From contig NZ_JAENIL010000004.1 of the NCBI RefSeq assembly GCF_016595505.1, forward strand, positions 1 to 64,000: a stretch of DNA of 64,000 bases. Direction: 5' to 3'. The DNA comes from Pelagicoccus mobilis. Its GTDB lineage: Bacteria; Verrucomicrobiota; Verrucomicrobiia; Opitutales; Opitutaceae. The position numbers were made by a program, and so were the translations under genes. The notes below the pieces were generated by a model that was not told the DNA's origin, made no database searches, and worked only from the letters and a program-made list of their open reading frames with translations. The first letter of the stretch is position 1. The number at the start of each line of letters is the position of its first letter. Positions 24,621-34,165 of this stretch are shown one piece after another.

Positions 24621-26021
24621 CTAGTCGTAATTCTCCAGGATCTTCACGTGCTCCATGAGCGCTTTCTGCAGTCGCTCTGCAATTTCCGGATACTCGTTAA
24701 TCACGTTTCGACTCTCGCTTATATCGTTCTTCAGATTGTAGAGAGCAGGTTTGGGTGCTGCCTTCTCTGGTCGCTTCGGATTGGGCGGCACTTGATGATA
24801 TTTCCAATCTCCACTCCGCACCGCGGCACGCTTATAGAAAAAGTGGCGATGTGGCGTTTTCTCTCCCTCCACTCCGAACATCAATCTGGAGATATCCTTT
24901 CCGTCTACATCCAAGTCCGCTCCATCAACTGAGATCCCATTGAGTACAGCAAGAGTCGGCAGTAAATCAATCGTCGTTGCCACTTCGCTACACACGCGCC
25001 CCGCAGGAATACGAGCGGGCCAACGCATAACGCCCGGCACACGATGCCCTCCTTCAAAATGACTCTTCTTTCCCTTCGAGAGCGGCAACGCACTCCCGCC
25101 GTGGTCACCACGATTGAGCCAAGGACCGTTGTCAGAACTGTAAATCACGAGCGTATCTCGTTCGACACCCAGCGCTTTCAGATGGTCCAACAAGCGACCC
25201 GTGTTGTAGTCGATTTCCTCAATCACGTCACCATAAAGGCTACGCTCACTTTTTCCCTCGAAATCCTTGGACACGTGCAAAGGCGTATGCGGCATCGAGT
25301 GGGCAAGGTAGAGGAAAAACGGTCTGTCCGCCTCAACGCTCTCCGAGATGAACCGCATCCCTTCGTCTGTGAAGCGCTTGGTAATTGTCCTCTGATCCAC
25401 AGGAATCTCTATACAGACGTCATCCCGCATCAAAGGGACCTTGTTTTTTAACTCGGGGGGATTCCGATCATCTGCTTTTGCGAAAATCTCTTTCGCTTTC
25501 TCCAAGCTAAACCCATCGCGATACAGGCAATCTGGATCATACACCATATCGAGCGCGGGCGACATGTCGTTGCTGTAAGGGATTCCGTAATACGCATCGA
25601 ACCCTTGGTTGGTTGGCAAGTACTCTTTCTTGTCGCCCAGATGCCATTTACCAACGGCCATCGTCGCATATCCAACTTCCTTCAGCATCTCAGCGATTGT
25701 CAGCTCTTCCGGGTCAAGCCCACCGGGCTGATTCGGCCAAAACACGGAATTGATCCCCAACTTGGCTGGATACTTCCCCGTCAACAACGCAGCCCTAGAG
25801 GGAGAGCAAACAGAGGAAGCCACGTAAAAGTCGGTGAACAGCATTCCTTCCTTCGCCATCTGGTCGATGCGAGGCGTAGATATGTTCGGTGAGCCATAGC
25901 ATCCAAGATCCTGATACCCCTGATCATCCGTAAAAATGATGATCACGTTCTGCGACTCGGTCTTACCGAATCCGAACGCGGCCCAAAGGATCGCCGAAGC
26001 GAATAGGAAAGCTGTCTTCAT
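24621..26021 (-). CDS. S1-family sulfatase (CSPSR)
   Basis: The 466-residue protein has a signal peptide, Asp32-Asp33, the canonical site C72-S-P-S-R76 and SSDNGPWLNRGDHGGS as the late metal and substrate region. This last block is characteristic of arylsulfatase A-like enzymes. It is compact, without a C-terminal extension. It lies seven bases after the GH150-like gene and 13 bases before the oxidoreductase gene, so all three are co-transcribed. Confidence 0.93.
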   Translation of the reverse strand: MKTAFLFASAILWAAFGFGKTESQNVIIIFTDDQGYQDLGCYGSPNISTPRIDQMAKEGMLFTDFYVASSVCSPSRAALLTGKYPAKLGINSVFWPNQPGGLDPEELTIAEMLKEVGYATMAVGKWHLGDKKEYLPTNQGFDAYYGIPYSNDMSPALDMVYDPDCLYRDGFSLEKAKEIFAKADDRNPPELKNKVPLMRDDVCIEIPVDQRTITKRFTDEGMRFISESVEADRPFFLYLAHSMPHTPLHVSKDFEGKSERSLYGDVIEEIDYNTGRLLDHLKALGVERDTLVIYSSDNGPWLNRGDHGGSALPLSKGKKSHFEGGHRVPGVMRWPARIPAGRVCSEVATTIDLLPTLAVLNGISVDGADLDVDGKDISRLMFGVEGEKTPHRHFFYKRAAVRSGDWKYHQVPPNPKRPEKAAPKPALYNLKNDISESRNVINEYPEIAERLQKALMEHVKILENYD

Positions 26022-26028
26022 AATTCGA

Positions 26029-28677
26029 TCAGTACGCTAGATCCACGAACCTGAGCGATCCGGCCGGTACGGTTAGTTTGAGTTCGCTCTTCTTGGTTTT
26101 CAAACGCTCACCACTGAGGATGTCCTTCGCGCTCTTGGGCTGTTTGCTTTGAAACTTAACCGTCACCTCACGCTCTTGCGGGTCGATGTATCCAGGATCC
26201 ACTAGGATCAAACGCACATGGCTATCGTCCAGGCGAATAGCACACCAGGAGGCTCCGCTCACGCGAACTGGCATCGTCTTCGCCCCTACGCCAACGACCT
26301 TGTTTAATTCCGAGCCAAACTCCGATGCGGGCACCTTCTTGCCATCGACATAGCCAGCCCGCGAATCACTCACCGTGTAAGGCATGCCTGCTTTATCGAG
26401 TTGCTTTCCGTATTCAATCGGAGCAATCGGCACCATGCCGTTAGGCATTTCCGGTACGAAGTTCAGCCAGCGATAGTCCACTCCTAGTACCTTCGAGAAA
26501 TCATGATCCGGCACGCTCGTACCGCACCAGTTCACTTGTCCGACTGAGAAAACGGCTTCCTCGTCTTCAGGCGTGTAGAGCTCCATAGTGTGCCCCGCAT
26601 CGATACCGTGCACCAGCTCCTCATCGACGTCCTTCATCAAGTGCCAGGAACCAATCGAGAGAATATCTTCTGGTTTCACCTCAGGTAAGAGCTCCGATTT
26701 CATAAGAGCGAAAAGCACGTTCATCCCCGGATCTTCAAGATAACCGATATTGAACAAAATCCCCGAACGAGCCCCATAGGCAGCGAGGATCGCTCCATTT
26801 CTCAAGTACGGTGAAACGGATCTCTGTCCCCCCGGACTCTGCGGACGCCAGCAAGTCGGATTGTCGTCCACGAGTCGCATCGCTACATCGCTCACGTAGC
26901 CACCGGCGAGCATGCCCACGCGTCCAGCGAAATTGATATCCTGCGTGCGAGAATTCGTATCCTCTGAGGATGGAACGAGGATGTCGCTGTATTTCCCAGA
27001 GAAGAAAAGCTCGTTCCACGGATCAAGGTGCGAGCTCGCCGCCCAGAATACATTCTTGTATCGAAAATACAACTTCGCCTTCCCCATCACACGCATCGCT
27101 TTGGCCAAGCGTGGGACATAGTGTTCGATGAAGTAGTGGTAACGCTCGTCCTCGGGATTTGACATTTCGGCGTAGACAAACCCATAGCAAGTATTTGGGG
27201 CCGCCTTCAGGATCGCCTCCATTGACTCGATCGAGACATAGAATGGATCGTTTCCGTGTCCGGTCCAAACCGTGAAGGGTTCGCCACGCTTTTCGTGGTC
27301 CTTCGCGACCGCCACCATCTCCTTTCGTGTTTTAGTGTACTTACCGCGGCCATCTCGTTTCAAAGCCTGCTCGCCTAATGCTTCGACCAAGTAACCACGG
27401 TCAAAATCCTCGTGCCAAGTGTACTGCTTAACAAAAAGGATTTCGCTGCCCTTCTTTTTCTGCACTTCCTTGGTGGGCTTGATGCTTGTAATCATAACCC
27501 ACGGATTCTCCGACGCCTCCTGGTAGTCAGGACGTTCAAACGCAAGCGCTTGCTCGTACAGCGTATTCAGATTCTCCTCAACTTCCGCAAAACGGCCCAC
27601 GAACTCGTGCTTCGTTTGCATCCAGTTCTTTTTGCTCAACGGATACTCGTAAACCGCGTTGCCTCCACCGATCTGGCCACCACCGAATAGAGTTTTGGAC
27701 TTCGCATCGTGAGCGAAATCATTGTAGATGATCTCGCCATGACGTTCGCCGCTCCGCTCCAACAGGTTACCCTTTAGGTCGGTGCGGTACATGACTCCGC
27801 CATATTGAAGAGCGATCTCAGGGCGGCTCGGCAGCAAACACTCTCCCATCAAGTGGGCATATCGCTGCTTATCTTTATGAGGCCCAACGAACTTTGCGAT
27901 TTCCTCGAATTCCCCGTTCACCGCAATAAACATCGCCTTGCTCGCCTTAGGCGTACCAAAAACAAGCAGATCATCCAAACCGTCAGCATCAATATCCTGC
28001 ACCCCAAAGTCATTGATCATAAGCGATCGCCAATCCTTGTGAGGAGCTTGATGCACCGTGATCTTCTTCTGGATACGCTTGGACTTTGGATCGATCAGTC
28101 CGAAGAAATTCCAATTAAACTTGTCATGGGTGTAGGTCATGACAAAGAGCGACTCCTCATCGGCAGAACGGAAGTTCCCTGCGGCAATAAGACGAACCAC
28201 TCCCTTGATCGGAGTTTCAGAGAGCAGCTTTCCCTTCGAGCTCAACTCGTAGAACTTGAAGTTGTTTCCGCCGGCGAAAACGCGGGTTTCACCTTCGATC
28301 TTCAAAGCTGCTAGCTCGGAGAAACGTACCTTGTATCCAGGGTTGAACGACCAGTTAAGATTCCCGTCACCACTCCAGCAGTAGATGTTCCCATCCGCGC
28401 TCGCCGCGAGCAACTCGTCGCTTCCGTCTCCGTCGACATCGTAAGCTTCGATCTCGAACATAACGGCCGGATCCAGGCTATCATGAATCCACAGCTTCTT
28501 TCCAGCGGTTGTGTAGCAACCGACTCCGCCATCGACCTCAGAGAGGAACAGAACCGACTGCCCCTTCACAGTCCCTAAGACGATATTACGCAGGCCATCC
28601 AGCTCGGTGACAAAGCTCTTAGCTGTCAGACCTGCGCAACATGCGATAGCGGTTAGCGTTAGGAAATAGTTTTTCAT
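26029..28677 (-). CDS. Secreted beta-propeller protein, lambda-carrageenase (GH150)-like
   Basis: The 882-residue protein has a signal peptide and an N-terminal propeller with FG-GAP-like calcium loops (DVDGDGSDE at 80-88, DIDADGLDD at 228-236). A C-terminal half of about 450 residues has TIM-barrel-like text (WTGHGNDPFY, CYGFVYAEMSN, PWNELFFSG) and an end that looks like a beta-sandwich. Size and order match what I know of lambda-carrageenase CglA (GH150). I could not align active-site residues, so the family is a hypothesis. Its ATG overlaps the stop of the upstream sulfatase (ATGA), which implies coupled translation. Confidence 0.5.
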   Translation of the reverse strand: MKNYFLTLTAIACCAGLTAKSFVTELDGLRNIVLGTVKGQSVLFLSEVDGGVGCYTTAGKKLWIHDSLDPAVMFEIEAYDVDGDGSDELLAASADGNIYCWSGDGNLNWSFNPGYKVRFSELAALKIEGETRVFAGGNNFKFYELSSKGKLLSETPIKGVVRLIAAGNFRSADEESLFVMTYTHDKFNWNFFGLIDPKSKRIQKKITVHQAPHKDWRSLMINDFGVQDIDADGLDDLLVFGTPKASKAMFIAVNGEFEEIAKFVGPHKDKQRYAHLMGECLLPSRPEIALQYGGVMYRTDLKGNLLERSGERHGEIIYNDFAHDAKSKTLFGGGQIGGGNAVYEYPLSKKNWMQTKHEFVGRFAEVEENLNTLYEQALAFERPDYQEASENPWVMITSIKPTKEVQKKKGSEILFVKQYTWHEDFDRGYLVEALGEQALKRDGRGKYTKTRKEMVAVAKDHEKRGEPFTVWTGHGNDPFYVSIESMEAILKAAPNTCYGFVYAEMSNPEDERYHYFIEHYVPRLAKAMRVMGKAKLYFRYKNVFWAASSHLDPWNELFFSGKYSDILVPSSEDTNSRTQDINFAGRVGMLAGGYVSDVAMRLVDDNPTCWRPQSPGGQRSVSPYLRNGAILAAYGARSGILFNIGYLEDPGMNVLFALMKSELLPEVKPEDILSIGSWHLMKDVDEELVHGIDAGHTMELYTPEDEEAVFSVGQVNWCGTSVPDHDFSKVLGVDYRWLNFVPEMPNGMVPIAPIEYGKQLDKAGMPYTVSDSRAGYVDGKKVPASEFGSELNKVVGVGAKTMPVRVSGASWCAIRLDDSHVRLILVDPGYIDPQEREVTVKFQSKQPKSAKDILSGERLKTKKSELKLTVPAGSLRFVDLAY

Positions 28678-30326
28678 ATCGGTTTGCCCAATTTGTCGAA
28701 TTTCTGCTTTAGGCGTTTCTTCAGATACTCACCTGAGATTTCCTCCGCCTTAGCTTTATCCTCAGAATCATAGTCCCAAAACTCTTCGATCACAGAATTG
28801 AACGGGAACTTAGGATCATCTTCGCCAAGTTCTGAGCGACGATACCGCAGCTCCTTCTTCAATGTTTTCACGATGCCCGCGTATTCAGGGTTATCGTACA
28901 CATTGTTATTCTCACCGGGATCCAAGCTCAGATCATACAATTCCCATCCCGGCGGAGTATCTGCCTGGTCAGAATCCATCGGAGCTCCGTAGAACTGGAT
29001 CAACTTGTAGCGCTTCGTGCGAATGGCGATGTTCGCTGGATTGTCGTGCGAAGCCATGTGCATCCAGTAGTGGTAGTAAGCTGTCTTCTTCCATTTCTTC
29101 GGCTCTTTGCCAGTCTCGAGCATACGTTTGAAACTCTTGCCGTGCATGTACTCAGGCGTCTTGACGCCAGCGAAATCGAGCATGGTGGGAGCATAGTCGA
29201 TGTTCTCTACAATCGCATCGGAACGCCCGGGCTTGATCGTCTTGGGATAGCGAATGATGAATGGCATACGCATCGACTCCTCGTAAGGCCAACGCTTGTC
29301 CTGATAATCATGCTCGCCGAGATAGAAGCCCTGGTCACCGGTGTAGATGATGACTGTGTTTTCGTACAACCCCTCGGCCTTCAGGTAGTCGATCACTCGC
29401 TTGATGTTGTCATCCACGCCTTTCACGCAGCGGAGGTAGGCCTTCAAATACCCTTGATAGGTGTCTCCATGAATCTCCGCTTCACCATTGCTTAAATCTA
29501 GATCCTCGACCCAAGGCCCCTTCATCGTGTAGTTACGACGTGGATTCCGTAGGCCGATCGAAGTACCAATGTAGCGGGTAAGCTCGTCATTGTGCCCACG
29601 CGTAGCGATCGAGCCATGATTCCTTCGGTCCCGCATGTTGTCCGGTTCGGGAATCTCAACATCCTCCAGGTAATTCTTATAGCGAGGAGCGTATTCAAAA
29701 AAGTCGTGCGGAGCCTTGAACTGCATTTTCAGGAAGAAGGGCTTGCTCGGATCCCGCTTTTCTTGGAACCAATCGAGTGCGGAATCAGCAACACAGTCGG
29801 ACGAGTGCCCTTTCATCTGAACCGCCTCGGTGATCGTTTTCTTGCGCCACTGAATCGTTCCCGTCGCCCCTTTCTCGATGAAGATCGGGTCAAAGTAGGT
29901 CCCTTGCCCAGGGAGTACCTTGTAATAGTCAAATGCCTCTGGCTTCTCATGTAGATGCCACTTGCCGATCACTGCCGTTTGGTAACCCGCCTTCCCCATC
30001 TCGAGAGCAAGGTACTGACGCTCCCTAGGAAGAGGATCGTGCAAAGTCGCACATCCATTCACCGCTGCACTTTGACCAGTCATGATCGCCGCACGGCTCG
30101 GCGTACAAATTCCATTCTGACAGAAGGCATTTTCCATCAACATGCCCTCTTCCGCTAACTTATCGATTGTCGGCGTCGGATTGAGCGACTGTAGCCTCCC
30201 GCCATACGCTCCCACCGCCTGCGAGGTATGGTCGTCCGACATGATGAAGAGGATGTTTGGCTTTTCAGCAGCCGATGCGAAGACCGACAAGGCTAACGCC
30301 AATCCTGCTAAACAGAAATTCCTCAT
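28674..30326 (-). CDS. S1-family sulfatase (CTPSR, DQG type)
   Basis: The 550-residue protein has a signal peptide, Asp31-Asp32, the site C74-T-P-S-R78 and the late motif TGDQGFYLGEHDY instead of SDNG. The C-terminal region is charged (EEFWDYDSEDKAKAEE). DQG/GEH sulfatases form a subgroup separate from the DNG enzymes, so this probably cuts a different sulfate position. Its stop overlaps the start of the GH150-like gene, and the next sulfatase ends 10 bases upstream. Confidence 0.92.
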   Translation of the reverse strand: MRNFCLAGLALALSVFASAAEKPNILFIMSDDHTSQAVGAYGGRLQSLNPTPTIDKLAEEGMLMENAFCQNGICTPSRAAIMTGQSAAVNGCATLHDPLPRERQYLALEMGKAGYQTAVIGKWHLHEKPEAFDYYKVLPGQGTYFDPIFIEKGATGTIQWRKKTITEAVQMKGHSSDCVADSALDWFQEKRDPSKPFFLKMQFKAPHDFFEYAPRYKNYLEDVEIPEPDNMRDRRNHGSIATRGHNDELTRYIGTSIGLRNPRRNYTMKGPWVEDLDLSNGEAEIHGDTYQGYLKAYLRCVKGVDDNIKRVIDYLKAEGLYENTVIIYTGDQGFYLGEHDYQDKRWPYEESMRMPFIIRYPKTIKPGRSDAIVENIDYAPTMLDFAGVKTPEYMHGKSFKRMLETGKEPKKWKKTAYYHYWMHMASHDNPANIAIRTKRYKLIQFYGAPMDSDQADTPPGWELYDLSLDPGENNNVYDNPEYAGIVKTLKKELRYRRSELGEDDPKFPFNSVIEEFWDYDSEDKAKAEEISGEYLKKRLKQKFDKLGKPI

Positions 30327-30335
30327 ATCACCTCT

Positions 30336-31790
30336 TTAAATATCTTCCGGCATCCACTCGGGGATACCTCCGGCGGCGAGTTGCTTGTTATAAAGTTCAA
30401 CCAACGGGGCTTCCTTCTCCCACACGTTGTCTTCATTGATCATGAAGGGCACCATCTCGTCCCACCAATCGTAGTGAGCAGCGCTCAGACGAGCGGCGAT
30501 TTCCGGAAATTTCTCCGCAACGTTATGATCCTCGAATGGATCCTTCGAGATATCGAAGAGTTCTTCGCCTACGAGTCTCCAACGGCTGGTGCGAACAGCC
30601 CAGTTCTCGTGCGAAGCCTTCTCCAAGTCCTTTCCGAAACCTCCACGATGGGTGAAAAGGATGCGATCCTCCCATTCCGCATTCGGATTCTCCAACAGCG
30701 GCAGCAAGGAACGCCCTTCTAAAGTTTGCCCTGTCTCGCTGTAATCCGCGCCTGCGAGCTCACAGAAGGTCTTATAAAGGTCTATGTGAGCCGTTAGGGC
30801 TTCCGTTTCTACCCCTTGGTCCAGAACGCCCTTCCAGTACCAGTAGGCAGGAACATTCACGCCTCCTTCGTAGGAAGATCCCTTCCCCGTTTTGAAACCG
30901 CCATTGAAGTTAGTGCTTCCTCGCTTATGAGGAGCGCCATTGTCGGTTGTGAAAATGATCAGCGTATTGTCGAGCATGTCCCACGCCTCTAGCTTCTCCA
31001 TCAAGAGGCCGAAGTTGTCGTCGATGTTCTCGATCATCGTCCAACGCCTGTTCGCCTTCTTCATCTCAGGATGACGTTTCAGCATGCGATCATCGTACTC
31101 CTTCGGAGCGGTCAAGGGTGCGTGCGGCGTATTGGTTGAAATGTAGGCGAAGAACGGTTGGTCCGCTTCATTCTGCTTTCGCATCCAAGCGAGTGCAGCA
31201 TGGAAAAAGAGATCGGTACAATAGCCCTTGGTCTTCACCACCTTTTCGTTGTGCAAGAGAACATTGTCGAAGTAGCGCGTTTCCCTGACTTGGTTCGGCG
31301 GAAAATCAACGCAGCTACCTTCGTAATCCTGGCCGATTCCTCCCGCTCCGTGAATTAGAACTTCGTCAAATCCTCTCTGGCTTGGACGGTACTCACGGAT
31401 ATCGCCCAGATGCCACTTCCCGAAAATTGCAGTTTCGTAGCCAGCCTTTTGTAGTTGCTGCGGGAAAGTCGTGGTCGAAAGAGCCATCATTTCCCTTTCG
31501 GCTGTTGTATGCGTCACGCCACTACGGAATTCATGAGCACCACTCATGATAGCAGCTCGCGTCGGAGCGCAGTTCGGGCTCACGTGAAACTCCTTAAAGC
31601 GAAGCGACTTCTCCGCGAACCGATCGATATGCGGCGTGTAAATGATCGGATGCCCCTCATAGCCGAGGTTCATCCCCTGATCGTCCGTCATCACAAAGAT
31701 GATGTTCGGTCGCGAGCCCTCCAGTGGCTTTGCCGAAGCGGCAATCACTGATGCCAATGCTAAAACTCCTAAAACGAAACATTTTTTCAT
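30336..31790 (-). CDS. S1-family sulfatase (CAPTR)
   Basis: The 484-residue protein has a signal peptide, Asp36-Asp37, the site C74-A-P-T-R78 and TTDNGAPHKRGSTN as the late metal region. It resembles the two long sulfatases at 18473 and 40017 in the TDDQG...FHVSP region but lacks their C-terminal extension. It lies eight bases from the neighbouring upstream sulfatase gene, within the tight minus-strand operon. Confidence 0.92.
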   Translation of the reverse strand: MKKCFVLGVLALASVIAASAKPLEGSRPNIIFVMTDDQGMNLGYEGHPIIYTPHIDRFAEKSLRFKEFHVSPNCAPTRAAIMSGAHEFRSGVTHTTAEREMMALSTTTFPQQLQKAGYETAIFGKWHLGDIREYRPSQRGFDEVLIHGAGGIGQDYEGSCVDFPPNQVRETRYFDNVLLHNEKVVKTKGYCTDLFFHAALAWMRKQNEADQPFFAYISTNTPHAPLTAPKEYDDRMLKRHPEMKKANRRWTMIENIDDNFGLLMEKLEAWDMLDNTLIIFTTDNGAPHKRGSTNFNGGFKTGKGSSYEGGVNVPAYWYWKGVLDQGVETEALTAHIDLYKTFCELAGADYSETGQTLEGRSLLPLLENPNAEWEDRILFTHRGGFGKDLEKASHENWAVRTSRWRLVGEELFDISKDPFEDHNVAEKFPEIAARLSAAHYDWWDEMVPFMINEDNVWEKEAPLVELYNKQLAAGGIPEWMPEDI

Positions 31791-31797
31791 TCTCTTC

Positions 31798-33363
31798 CTA
31801 GTTCTTTTTGGGAATCACCCGTTTTCCGTTTGCGCCCGTTTGCCCGATCAACTTCGAGTCCTTCTCTTTGATCAGTTCGGCCTTTTCCTGCCAGGCGATC
31901 GTACGATCGAATAGCTTCCCGTACTCGCTGTACCCATTATATTCGACGCTCTCCTCTGCCCAGACTTTCACACGCGAATCGTAAAGTTCTCGCATCCTGT
32001 TGAGCACAGAGGCGTATTCTGGATTCTTGGACAAATCATCCAATTCCATCGTGTCCTCAGTAACTCGGTACAGTTCTTCGGAAGGCTTCAGCCCCTTCTT
32101 CGAATCTTCGTAGTACCAATTAATGTACTTAAAGTCCTTGCTCACGATCGACAGGCTACGTGTCTCCTCCTCACCCCAGACTTGGATAATAGGAACAGTC
32201 GAACGAACTTCCGCCGAAGCGTCCTCCATAAGCGGCATCAAGCTGATACCGTCGTAGAACTTCGGAATGTCCACTCCAGCCAAATCCAGAATCGTCGCCG
32301 CGATATCGACATTCGCACTCAACGACTCAGTACGCTCGCCCTTAGTAGAGTCTGGCAAGCGCGGATCGTAAATGAAGGTTGGCACATGTGCCGCTTCCTC
32401 GTACGGCAACACCTTACCGCCAAAACCGTGAGCCCCGAGAAAGGAACCGTTGTCTGATGAAAAGATGATCACTGTATTGTCAGCCACTCCGAGCTCTTCC
32501 AAGCCGTCACGGATCATACCCACCGCGTAATCGACACCGTAGACAAGCTGGTGGTACCGCCTCAGGTAATCCTGGTACTTCTCCTCCGTATCGAAGTAAC
32601 GAGCAAAATAGGTCTGCTGGCGGCCCTCACGGGCTTGGCCTGACAGATGAGAGCTACCCTCCTGTCCAAAGTTTTCTGGAGTCTTCCAAACCGTATCCTT
32701 GTAGACATCGTCAAACATCGGATCAGGGTCCAGCGGCGAATGCGGAGCCTTAAAGAAAAGACTCATGCAAAAGGGTTTTCCCGCCTCGATTGAATCCTTC
32801 ACGAAATCAATCGTTGCCGCCGCGTAAGATCGAGTAGCATGCGGATACTTCTTTGCGTACTCAACCATTGGCTTGTTCTTAGCCGTATTGTAGCTGGTCT
32901 GAACGCGACCGCCTTTCCAATCATCAAAAAACGGAGCCGCATAAAACCCATCGGTACCGCGCTGGTCGACATTGCGAACATCCGAAATCGAGAAACCGAA
33001 TTTGCCTGCGAACCCGATCCTGTATCCAGATTCCTTCAACAAAATCGGATAGGAAGTCTCCCACTCTTTTGTACCCATGGAACCATGCATGAAATTGCAG
33101 CCGGTTTTATACTCGTAAAGGCCGCTCATCACATTCGCCCGACTCGCCATACAAATAGCGCTCGAATTGTAATGACGCTCGAAGATAACCCCATCTCGAC
33201 CTAGCCGATCTAGATTAGGCGTCTTCACCTGCTCGTTACCGCTTATCCCAAGTGCGCTATACGCCAGATCATCCGTGAACAGGAAGATAATATTTGGCCT
33301 ATCCTCGGCGCTCACTCGTGTTAGAAATGTGGTGACAAAAACTATAAACGCTGCAACTCTCAT
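31798..33363 (-). CDS. S1-family sulfatase with CMASR site
   Basis: The 521-residue protein has a signal peptide, Asp31-Asp32 and SSDNGSFLGAHGFGGK as the late motif. The formylglycine site is C71-M-A-S-R75, with alanine in place of the CxPxR proline, followed by ANVMSGLYEYKTGCNF. CxAxR sites are accepted by some formylglycine-generating enzymes, so activity is likely but not certain. It lies between the DUF1080 gene (12 bases upstream) and the CAPTR sulfatase. Confidence 0.9.
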   Translation of the reverse strand: MRVAAFIVFVTTFLTRVSAEDRPNIIFLFTDDLAYSALGISGNEQVKTPNLDRLGRDGVIFERHYNSSAICMASRANVMSGLYEYKTGCNFMHGSMGTKEWETSYPILLKESGYRIGFAGKFGFSISDVRNVDQRGTDGFYAAPFFDDWKGGRVQTSYNTAKNKPMVEYAKKYPHATRSYAAATIDFVKDSIEAGKPFCMSLFFKAPHSPLDPDPMFDDVYKDTVWKTPENFGQEGSSHLSGQAREGRQQTYFARYFDTEEKYQDYLRRYHQLVYGVDYAVGMIRDGLEELGVADNTVIIFSSDNGSFLGAHGFGGKVLPYEEAAHVPTFIYDPRLPDSTKGERTESLSANVDIAATILDLAGVDIPKFYDGISLMPLMEDASAEVRSTVPIIQVWGEEETRSLSIVSKDFKYINWYYEDSKKGLKPSEELYRVTEDTMELDDLSKNPEYASVLNRMRELYDSRVKVWAEESVEYNGYSEYGKLFDRTIAWQEKAELIKEKDSKLIGQTGANGKRVIPKKN

Positions 33364-33375
33364 TTCTCTAGCCTC

Positions 33376-34056
33376 CTAGAGCTCCTTGATCTCTAAGTTC
33401 CGCCAGCTCACTTCGAAATACTCCGCGTCCCCAAGCAGCTTCGGCCAAACGCCGTGCACCTGTAAGCCGATATGGCCTTCTGGATGAGTTTTAAAGGTTC
33501 CTTCATCAGTGAGGTCCTCGATCTTCACACCATTAAGGAAAACTTGAATACGCGGACCTTGGGCTACGACTCTATACTTGTTCCACTCACCGTTTTTAAA
33601 GTGGTCGTGCGTGTTCACACTCTCGTCCTTCGAAAGTGGATTCGGGGAAAGCCAACCGCTCATGCCCTCGCCAAAGATATACCCCGACTGCCCCGGCCCC
33701 GCTTCGATTTCGACCTGCGGCCCATGAAACTTACCGACTTTTGCTTTACCCTTTTCCGTAGTGCGGTTCCAGGAACGGATCTGCACTCCAGAGTTTAGAC
33801 GATCGTCCACTTTAGTCTCAAACGTCAGTTCGAAGTCGCCGTAGCGTTCGTTTGTCGTCAGGAAGGTATTAGGACTGCCCAACACGGTACGCCCTACAAT
33901 CGCACCATCACGCACTTCGAAGGAAGCCGTTCCATCTTCCACGTAAAAGCCATCTAGATTCTCACCATTGAATAGCTTTTTTGTACCTGAGTTTTCGCTA
34001 CATCCAAAACACGCCAACAAGGCAATGGAACTTATGAGAACACTCTGAAGTTTCAT
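33376..34056 (-). CDS. DUF1080 lipoprotein (3-keto-disaccharide hydrolase-like)
   Basis: The 226-residue protein starts at 34056, where a lipoprotein signal (ACFGC) begins cleanly. The mature protein is a DUF1080 / PF06439 jelly roll: KKLFNGENLDGFY, then GDFELTFETKVDDRLNSGVQIRS, a central GPQVEIE stretch, and EGHIGLQVHG near the end. Members of this family have been shown to cleave 3-keto glycosides, working with sugar oxidoreductases. A Tat-exported Gfo/Idh/MocA enzyme lies about 9 kb downstream in the same strand run. Upstream of the start is a CCACGAAG inverted repeat. Confidence 0.85.
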   Translation of the reverse strand: MKLQSVLISSIALLACFGCSENSGTKKLFNGENLDGFYVEDGTASFEVRDGAIVGRTVLGSPNTFLTTNERYGDFELTFETKVDDRLNSGVQIRSWNRTTEKGKAKVGKFHGPQVEIEAGPGQSGYIFGEGMSGWLSPNPLSKDESVNTHDHFKNGEWNKYRVVAQGPRIQVFLNGVKIEDLTDEGTFKTHPEGHIGLQVHGVWPKLLGDAEYFEVSWRNLEIKEL

Positions 34057-34081
34057 ACTAAAATTGTCATACTTTGTAGTT

Positions 34082-34153
34082 CGCCCACGAAGTGCACCAA
34101 GAGACACTAAGAGATTTCTTAAAAACTTCGTGCCTCTTCGTGTCCTTAGTGGG
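34082..34153. repeat. CCACGAAG-type inverted repeat
   Basis: GCCCACGAAGTGCACC...CACTAAGAG faces CTTCGTGCCTCTTCGTGTCCTTAGTGGGC. Both arms are copies of a CCACTAAGGACACGAAGAGGCACGAAG unit. A related pair lies at 4018-4109. It fills most of the gap between a sulfatase gene and the DUF1080 gene. Confidence 0.6.
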
Positions 34154-34165
34154 CAATATTCATTC

